Origin: Actinomycetes bacterium
GTDB lineage: Bacteria > Actinomycetota > Actinomycetes > Actinomycetales > Cellulomonadaceae
Direction of reading: 5' to 3'
Assembly: GCA_023462275.1 (NCBI GenBank)
Contig: JAEWYD010000101.1
Location: 1-18,112, forward strand
Length of the DNA: 18,112 nucleotides
The notes beneath the pieces were generated by a model that did no database searches, was not told where the DNA came from, and saw only the letters and a program-made list of their open reading frames with translations. Numbering within the stretch: the stretch's first letter is position 1; each line of letters opens with the position of its first letter. The translations under genes were made by a program, and so were the position numbers. This document shows, piece after piece, positions 13,478 to 18,112 of the stretch.

Positions 13478-14617
13478 TCAGATCCAGCGGCGTCGTCGGA
13501 ACGCGGTGAACAGGCCCATGCTGACGAGCGCCATGAGCACGAGCGCGAAGGCGTAGCCGTACTCCCAGCGCAGCTCGGGGATGTGGTCGAAGTTCATCCC
13601 GTAGACGGTCCCGACGAGCGTCGGTGCGAAGAGGATGGCAGCCCACGCGGAGATCTTCTTGACCTCCTCGTTCTGCTCGACGCTGACCTCGCTGAGGTTC
13701 TTCATCTCCTCGTTCTGCTGCTGCGCCACCAGGGTGGCGTTGACCGTCAGGATGTCGCGGAGCAGCTGGCGGAACCCGTCGATCTGCTCGACGACGAGGG
13801 TGAGGTGGTCGTCGACGTCGCGCAGGTAGCGCTGGAGCTCCTCGTCGGTGCCGTACTTGACGAAGCCGGCCATGAGGGCGCGGACCACGGAGGCCAGCGG
13901 CCGCGCCGCCCGCTGGAAGTCGATGACCTCACGGGTCAGCTCGTAGATGCGCCGGGACACCTGCGGGTCGCCGCTGAAGACCTCGGTCTCGATCTCGTCG
14001 ATGTCGTTCTCGAGGCCGGCGACGACGGGTGCGTAGCCGTCGACGATCCGGTCGAGGATCGCGTAGAGGATCGCCTCGGGGCCAAGGCGCAGCAGGTCGG
14101 GGTTGCTCTCGAGGCGGCGCCGGACGCCGGACAGGTCGGGCGCCTCGCTGTGGCGGACGGTGATGACGAAGTCCGGGCCGACGAAGACGTGCACCTCGCC
14201 GAACTCGACCTCCTCGACGTCGTCCAGGTAGCGGGCGGCGCGCAGGACGACGAAGAGCGTGTCGTCGTAGCGCTCCAGCTTGGGCCGCTGGTGGGCGAGG
14301 ATCGCGTCCTCCAGGGCCAGCTCGTGGAGCCCGAACTCGTCGGCGAGGGACGCGAGCTCGTGGTTGTCCGGCCGGTACAGGCCGATCCAGGCCACGGCGC
14401 CGTCGGCGGCGCGCAACGCCTGGTAGCTCTCGCCGAGCGTCGTGGGGGAGGTGACCCGGTCGCCGTCGACGTACACGGCGGAGTCGACCAGCGACCCGGC
14501 GTCGGGGGCGCCCTCGTCGGGGGTCGGCGCGGCGGCCGACGGGCCGACGGGGCCGGCGTCCTGGCGGCCGGTGCGACCGGTGAGCGCGCGGAAGGGGCGG
14601 AAGGAGAGGCTGGACAT
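13478..14617 (-). CDS. corA: CorA-family divalent cation (Mg2+/Co2+) transporter
   Basis: A homopentameric channel-type transporter for Mg2+ and Co2+ in the inner membrane. The 379-residue protein has a variable 45-residue Pro/Ala-rich N-terminus, the cytoplasmic funnel domain (about 46-318, with HELALEDAILAHQRPKLERYDD and a long helix around QIDGFRQLLRDILTVNATLV), TM1 ending in the selectivity motif YGMNFDHIPE (GMN at 340-342), TM2 (about 356-373) and the basic C-terminal FRRRRWI. ATG 14617 follows GGAGG with 7-nt spacing. It is downstream of the DUF1003 and MgtE-like genes on the same strand with a 193-bp gap holding several hairpins, so it may be read through conditionally or have its own promoter. 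Confidence 0.96.
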   Translation of the reverse strand: MSSLSFRPFRALTGRTGRQDAGPVGPSAAAPTPDEGAPDAGSLVDSAVYVDGDRVTSPTTLGESYQALRAADGAVAWIGLYRPDNHELASLADEFGLHELALEDAILAHQRPKLERYDDTLFVVLRAARYLDDVEEVEFGEVHVFVGPDFVITVRHSEAPDLSGVRRRLESNPDLLRLGPEAILYAILDRIVDGYAPVVAGLENDIDEIETEVFSGDPQVSRRIYELTREVIDFQRAARPLASVVRALMAGFVKYGTDEELQRYLRDVDDHLTLVVEQIDGFRQLLRDILTVNATLVAQQQNEEMKNLSEVSVEQNEEVKKISAWAAILFAPTLVGTVYGMNFDHIPELRWEYGYAFALVLMALVSMGLFTAFRRRRWI

Positions 14618-14687
14618 GACGGATCCTCCGTCCTCACGAAGAGGCGACGGGGTCCCGGGGCGGGCGGACGGGGCGGCGGGGCCGCGG

Positions 14688-14780
14688 CGAGGCGACGCCT
14701 CGGGGCAGGAGCTGACCGAGGGGGGAGCGCTCAGCTGAGCGGACTACTGGGAGGTTCGCCGTCCACGGCAACCACCTCCC
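14688..14780 (-). promoter_or_regulatory. Hairpin-rich corA leader region with mutually exclusive stems
   Basis: Read on the minus strand toward corA: a hairpin with outer arms GGGAGGT/ACCTCCC (14749-14755/14774-14780) and inner arms GCCGT/ACGGC (14758-14762/14765-14769); a 14-bp palindrome CGCTCAGCTGAGCG (14728-14741); and an inverted repeat CGAGGCG-A-CGCCTCG (14688-14702). Alternative pairing CCTCGG (14698-14703) with CCGAGG (14716-14721) would destroy the last hairpin, and AGCTGA (14710-14715) with TCAGCT (14731-14736) would destroy the palindrome. This could be a terminator plus promoter, or a conditional leader. I do not recognise it as the known M-box. Confidence 0.45.
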
Positions 14781-14810
14781 TGGTCCGCGTCGAAGTCCGT
14801 CGGGGCGAGG

Positions 14811-15344
14811 CTACTCGCGGTGGGCCGGCCGATCGAGTGGACGATCGTCCCCGGGTTCGGCGTCGGTCTCCCGGGCCCGGTCGAGCTCCTCGAGCAGGTC
14901 GCGGAGCTCGGAGCGAACGAAGTCGCGCGTGGCCACGTCGCCCAGCGCGATGCGGAGCGCCGCGATCTCGCGGGCGAGGAACTCCGTGTCCGCGAGCGAC
15001 CGCTCCGCCCGCTGCCGGTCCTGCTCCGCGGCCACCCGGTCCCGGTCGGCCTGCCGGTTCTGGGCGAGCAGGATCAGGGGAGCGGAGTACGACGCCTGCA
15101 GCGAGAGCATCAGCGTCAGCGCGGTGAAGCCGAGCGCGGCGCGGTCGAACCGCAGGCCCTCGGGGCCGTACGTGTTCCATCCCAGCCACAGGCCGACGAA
15201 CACGCTCATGTAGACGAGGAAGCGAGGCGTGCCCATGAACCGGGCGATGCCCTCGGAGAGCTTGCCGAAGGCGTCCGGCTTGAAGCGCAACCGGGGGAGC
15301 AGGGGGCGGCGGCCCTCCCGCGGCTGGTCGAGGCGCTCAGCCAA
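14811..15344 (-). CDS. DUF1003 family membrane protein
   Basis: A 177-residue protein of the DUF1003 family. A basic start (MAERLDQPREGRRPLLPRLR) leads to two TM helices (about 41-57 and 70-94) ending in the family signature SLQASYSAPLILLAQNRQA, then a long charged coiled coil (about 97-157) and an acidic tail. The start is TTG 15344. No ATG or GTG fits the conserved N-terminus, GGAGG lies 6 nt upstream, and the gene overlaps the preceding MgtE-like stop by 8 bp, indicating translational coupling. The function is unproven. Its place between an MgtE_N/CBS protein and CorA suggests a role with Mg2+ transport; this is inference from context. Confidence 0.9.
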   Translation of the reverse strand: MAERLDQPREGRRPLLPRLRFKPDAFGKLSEGIARFMGTPRFLVYMSVFVGLWLGWNTYGPEGLRFDRAALGFTALTLMLSLQASYSAPLILLAQNRQADRDRVAAEQDRQRAERSLADTEFLAREIAALRIALGDVATRDFVRSELRDLLEELDRARETDAEPGDDRPLDRPAHRE

Positions 15345-16629
15345 GGTCCACCTCCCCCATCGCGTCCTCCATCGCCTGGTCGGTCACCTCGGCGTCGCGC
15401 CAGTCGGTCGGGAGCAGGTGGTCGAGCACGTCGTCCACGCTGACCGCGCCCAGCAGCCGCCGCTCCGGGTCCAGGACCGGCAGAGCGAGGAGGTTGTACT
15501 GGGCGAGGAGCCGGGTGAGGTGCCCGAGGCCCGCGTTGGGCGCGACCCACTCGATCTCGGTGTCGAGGATCCCGCCGATGGGGTCGTGGGGCGCCTCGCG
15601 CAGCAGGCGCTGGAAGTGGACGACGCCGAGGAACCGGCCCGTCGGCGTCTCCAGCGGGGGCCGGCACACGAAGATCATGGAGGCCAGCGCCGGCGTCAGG
15701 TCCTGGCGCCGCACGTGCGCGAGCGCGGCGGCGATGGTGGTCTCCGGGCCGAGCACCACGGGCTCGGTCGTCATGAGGCCGCCGGCCGTGTCGTCCTCGT
15801 AGGCGAGCAGGCGGCGGACGTCGCGCGCCTCCTCCGGCTCCATGAGCTCCAGCAGCTCCGTCGCCTGTTCGGCGGGCATCTCGGACAGGAGGTCGGCGGC
15901 GTCGTCGGGCTGCATGACGTCGAGCACGTCGGCCGCGCGGTTCAGGCCCAGGCCGGTGAGGATCGCCACCTGGTCGTCCTCGGGAAGCTCCTCGAGGACG
16001 TCGGCGAGCCGCTCGTTGTCGAGCGCGGTGGCCACCTCGAGCCGACGGGTGTCCGAGAGGTCGTGGAGGGCGTCGGCGAGGTCGGCCGGCTTGAGGTCGA
16101 CGTAGGAGGCGAGGAGGAGGTCCGCCGGCTGGGCGCCGCTGCCGGGGGCGAGGGTGCGGACGGCGTCGACGTCCACGATGAGCGTCTCGCCGCGGCGCCG
16201 CATGAGCCCGCCCTTGGCCTGGACGTGCCGCCGCACGTACAGCTGCGTGACGACCCAGTCGCGGTTGCGCTGCTGCTCCATCGCGAGGTCGACGACCGTC
16301 GCGCTGCCGGAGCCGTCCGCGAGCTCCACGTGGCGGTCGAGGAGCTCGCCGATCGCCAGGGTCTCCGAGGGCCGCTGCTCGAAGCGCCGGAGGTTGAGCA
16401 GGCCCGTGATGATCACCTGGCCGGCGTCGATGCTGGTCACGCGCGTGAGCGGCAGGAACACGCGGCGTCGGCCGGGCACCTCGACGACGAAGCCGACGGC
16501 GCGTGGGCCGCCCTTCGGGCGCAGGAGCACGACGACGTCCCGCACGCGGCCCACCTGGTCGCCGATCGGGTCGAACACGGCGGTCCCGGCGAGGCGTGCG
16601 ACGAAGACCCTGCTCCCGACGCTGCTCAC
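15337..16629 (-). CDS. PRC-barrel / MgtE N-domain / CBS-pair protein, no transmembrane part
   Basis: A 430-residue soluble protein built like the cytoplasmic half of the MgtE Mg2+ transporter. Residues about 8-80 and 90-160 look like PRC-barrel-type beta domains (GDQVGRVRDVVVLLRP). About 175-278 is the helical MgtE N domain with repeated PADLADALHDL / ERLADVLEELP units. YEDDTAGGLMTTEPV (277-291) is the MgtE linker motif, and two CBS domains follow (about 286-345 and 350-408). The five-helix pore of MgtE is absent and the protein ends shortly after the second CBS domain. It is probably a Mg2+- or nucleotide-sensing regulator. GTG 16629 has no Shine-Dalgarno but is correctly placed for a leaderless mRNA. 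It overlaps the DUF1003 gene by 8 bp. Confidence 0.9.
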   Translation of the reverse strand: MSSVGSRVFVARLAGTAVFDPIGDQVGRVRDVVVLLRPKGGPRAVGFVVEVPGRRRVFLPLTRVTSIDAGQVIITGLLNLRRFEQRPSETLAIGELLDRHVELADGSGSATVVDLAMEQQRNRDWVVTQLYVRRHVQAKGGLMRRRGETLIVDVDAVRTLAPGSGAQPADLLLASYVDLKPADLADALHDLSDTRRLEVATALDNERLADVLEELPEDDQVAILTGLGLNRAADVLDVMQPDDAADLLSEMPAEQATELLELMEPEEARDVRRLLAYEDDTAGGLMTTEPVVLGPETTIAAALAHVRRQDLTPALASMIFVCRPPLETPTGRFLGVVHFQRLLREAPHDPIGGILDTEIEWVAPNAGLGHLTRLLAQYNLLALPVLDPERRLLGAVSVDDVLDHLLPTDWRDAEVTDQAMEDAMGEVDLG

Positions 16630-16635
16630 GGCGTC

Positions 16636-16641
16636 AGCCTA
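16636..16641 (-). promoter_or_regulatory. -10 box (TAGGCT) giving a leaderless mRNA
   Basis: On the minus strand TAGGCT fits TANNNT and ends exactly 6 nt before the GTG at 16629, so transcription would start at the first base of the start codon. The lack of any Shine-Dalgarno sequence agrees. Leaderless genes are common in actinobacteria. No good -35 box is visible. Confidence 0.5.
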
Positions 16642-16675
16642 ACTGCGGGTCCGCGCGGCGGGGCGCCGGGAGCGG

Positions 16676-17321
16676 TCAGCCCGCCGGCGTCTCCCGCACC
16701 GCGGCGAGCCACGCGTCGAGCTCGGCGCGGTGCTCCGCCACGAACTCCGCCTGCACCTCGGCGGACACCCGGGCCAGCACCTCGCCGTAGCCGACCTCCT
16801 CCCGGCACGTGAGGTCGGCGACGGCGAGCTCCACCTCGAACGGGGCCATGTCGGTCTGGACCTGGTTCATGAGGCGATCGGCCTGCTCCGTCGTCGCGCC
16901 GAGCGCGGCCATCTCCGCGGATAGGGCCGCGTAGCGGTCGGGCGGCAGGCCGGCCTCGCCGGAGTCGACCGCGCGCTCGGCGCGGCCGTGGCAGCCGACG
17001 TCGGCGTCCGGGTCCGTGGAGTCGCGGGCTGCCGGGCGTACTCGAGCGTGTCCGGCGCGAGGTCGCCGGGGTCGGCCAGCTGTGCGGCGTCGGGCCGGCC
17101 GAACGGCACGGGCACGTCGTCGAAGCCCTGCTCGCCCATGCAGGCGGCGGTGAGCTCCTCGACCCTGTCCCACCGGACGCGTGGGTCCGGCCGGGCCGCC
17201 TCGATCTCCTCGCGGATCGCGTCGAGCGGGGCCCCGGGTGGGGGCTCGGTCGGGCCGCCGCAGGCAACGAGCGCCAGGGGCCCGGCGACGACGGCCCCGC
17301 GTGCCAGGCGCAGGTGATCAT
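16676..17321 (-). pseudogene. Frameshifted, shortened paralogue of the Cys-rich lipoprotein
   Basis: Two reading frames must be joined to recover the protein. The first carries a signal segment ending in LALVAC-GG and EELTAACMGEQGFDD, matching EELVAQCMAEQGFDY of the lipoprotein at 6658-7734. The second runs from VGCHGRAERAV to the stop at 16676 with ADLTCREEVGYGEVLARV, matching ADFTCRDKVKYQKVYDEV. The frames join near 17019-17027: one extra base in GTCGCGGG, restoring a GCGGAC reading on the coding strand, would fuse them. The signal segment also lacks an ATG, GTG or TTG in frame; ATG 17319-17321 is in another frame. About 120 internal residues of the paralogue, including the second CM motif, are missing. 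Decay or sequencing error are both possible; two separate problems favour decay. Confidence 0.72.
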
Positions 17322-17407
17322 GACCGTGGCGGTTCGGCGAAGCTCACAGGCGATCCTCAGTCGGCGGCGGCGTGGCACCAGGGAGGCGGGCAGGAGAGGA
17401 TGTCGTC

Positions 17408-18025
17408 ATGACCATGAACAGCGCGGGACGCGGCACGCCCCGGGTGCCGACCCTGCCGACGGGTGAGCTCGTCGCGACCTACGGCACCTACCTCGAGGCC
17501 CAGCACGCGGTCGACCACCTGGCCGACAAGGACTTCCCGGTCGCCGGCGTCGCGATCGTGGGGACGGACCTGCGCATGGTCGAGCGGGTCACGGGCCGGC
17601 TGACGTACTCGCGCGTCGCGCTGGCCGGGGCCCTGTCGGGGGCGTGGTTCGGCCTGTTCGTCGGCGTCCTGCTGTCGATCTTCGCGACCGGCGACCAGGC
17701 GTTCCTGCCGATCCTGCCCGCCATGGCCATCGGCGCCGCGTTCGGCATCCTCTTCTCGGTCATCTCCTACTCGTTCACGGGTGGGAAGCGGGACTTCACG
17801 TCGTCGAGCCAGATCGTGGCCGGCGCGTACAGCGTCCTGTGCCCCGCGGAGCACGTCGGCCAGGCGCGGATGCTCCTCGGCCAGCTGGGCGGGGCGCGGC
17901 CGCTCGGCATGACGCCGCCGGTGCCGCCGGTGCCGCCGACGCAGGCCGGTCCGACGCCGCCCACCGGTCCTACGCCGCCGACCGGACCGACGCCGCCGAC
18001 CGGTCCTACGCCGCCCACCGCCTGA
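17408..18025 (+). CDS. General stress protein, YflT/GSP17M N-domain membrane protein
   Basis: A 205-residue membrane protein. Residues about 18-66 match the general stress protein 17M (YflT) N-terminal domain: GELVATYGTYLEAQHAVDHL followed by FPVAGVAIVGTDLRMVERV. Two TM helices follow (about 70-92 and 98-121), then a soluble stretch (YSVLCPAEHVGQARMLL) and a Pro/Thr tail of four exact GPTPPT repeats (181-204). ATG 17408 is chosen over an upstream in-frame GTG at 17372 because AGAGGA (17395-17400) is placed 7 nt ahead and the conserved domain needs no extension. The role is unknown beyond the stress association of the family. It is divergent from the lipoprotein pseudogene. Confidence 0.87.
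   Translation: MTMNSAGRGTPRVPTLPTGELVATYGTYLEAQHAVDHLADKDFPVAGVAIVGTDLRMVERVTGRLTYSRVALAGALSGAWFGLFVGVLLSIFATGDQAFLPILPAMAIGAAFGILFSVISYSFTGGKRDFTSSSQIVAGAYSVLCPAEHVGQARMLLGQLGGARPLGMTPPVPPVPPTQAGPTPPTGPTPPTGPTPPTGPTPPTA
17948..18019 (+). repeat. Four 18-bp tandem repeats encoding GPTPPT
   Basis: Four contiguous 18-bp units encode GPTPPT. Codons vary slightly (GGT/GGA, CCG/CCT, CCC/CCG), so the repeat is not freshly copied, but units 2 and 4 both carry CCTACG and are closest to each other. The number of units may vary between strains by slippage. Confidence 0.85.
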
Positions 18026-18029
18026 CCGA

Positions 18030-18059
18030 GGGCCGGCCCCGCTGACGGGGGGCCGGCCC
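18030..18059 (+). terminator. Strong hairpin after the stress protein gene
   Basis: GGGCCGGCCCC (18030-18040) pairs perfectly with GGGGCCGGCCC (18049-18059), 11 bp around an 8-base loop, starting 4 bp after the stop codon. No U-tract, as usual at this GC content. Confidence 0.75.
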
Positions 18060-18112
18060 GCCCCCCAGCCCGGGGGCCGGGGGCCCCCCCCCCCCCCGCA
18101 AAAAGAGTGATT
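18060..18112. other. Low-complexity contig end, probably unreliable sequence
   Basis: Runs of C and G lead into 14 consecutive C (18084-18097) and then an A-rich 13-base tail (18100-18112) unlike anything else in the window. No feature can be supported here. Confidence 0.6.

Noticed and set aside
14618..14810. Known M-box (ykoK) Mg2+ riboswitch before corA
   Set aside because: The conserved M-box sequence blocks are not seen; only the hairpin arrangement is reported.
13583..15127. Long open frame antisense to corA and the DUF1003 gene
   Set aside because: Antisense shadow with no recognisable domain; it would cross the structured corA leader.
15229..16812. 527-codon open frame antisense to the MgtE-like gene
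   Set aside because: Shadow frame; the minus strand carries clear MgtE_N and CBS motifs.

Overview
The window is very GC-rich (clearly above 70%) with strong G/C preference at third codon positions, GTG and TTG starts, 4-bp ATGA overlaps between genes and TANNNT-type -10 boxes. Together with gene families such as a WYL regulator, a CXXC-less Mrp ATPase and the CorA / DUF1003 / MgtE_N-CBS gene group, this points to an actinobacterium, most likely a Micrococcales member of the Cellulomonas type. That placement is inference. The last about 50 bases look like a low-quality contig end.

Layout. 1-1327: a WYL-domain regulator (C-terminus cut by the window edge) divergent from a small VOC-fold protein, sharing a 92-bp region with a palindrome that is a candidate operator. 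1390-2745: an orphan lipoprotein and a DUF4126 membrane protein, divergent. 2765-7734 (minus strand): a probable four-gene operon of a Cys-rich lipoprotein, a membrane-fusion-like adaptor with a peptidoglycan-binding domain, an ABC ATPase and a MacB/FtsX-type permease; the last three overlap by 4 bp. 8050-11666 (minus): mrp, galT and galK; galT and galK overlap by 4 bp and are the last two Leloir-pathway steps needed to take galactose to glucose-1-phosphate. 11797-13455: a membrane diguanylate cyclase (7TM sensor, PAS-like region, GGEEF) divergent from mrp. 13478-16629 (minus): a putative Mg2+ group of CorA, DUF1003 and a soluble PRC/MgtE_N/CBS protein. 16676-17321 (minus): a broken, shortened paralogue of the Cys-rich lipoprotein. 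17408-18025: a YflT-like general stress membrane protein with a GPTPPT repeat tail, followed by a strong hairpin.

Working together: the exporter genes form one physical unit whose first gene encodes a lipoprotein of a family I cannot name. The Mg2+ genes are likely co-transcribed from a leaderless promoter before the MgtE-like gene, with a hairpin-rich leader before corA. Best candidates for something undescribed are the lipoprotein-exporter unit (with a decaying lipoprotein paralogue elsewhere in the window), the corA leader with mutually exclusive stems, and three exact 11-bp-spaced GGTCAC repeats across the galK stop codon. No rRNA, tRNA, CRISPR array, transposase or phage gene was seen.
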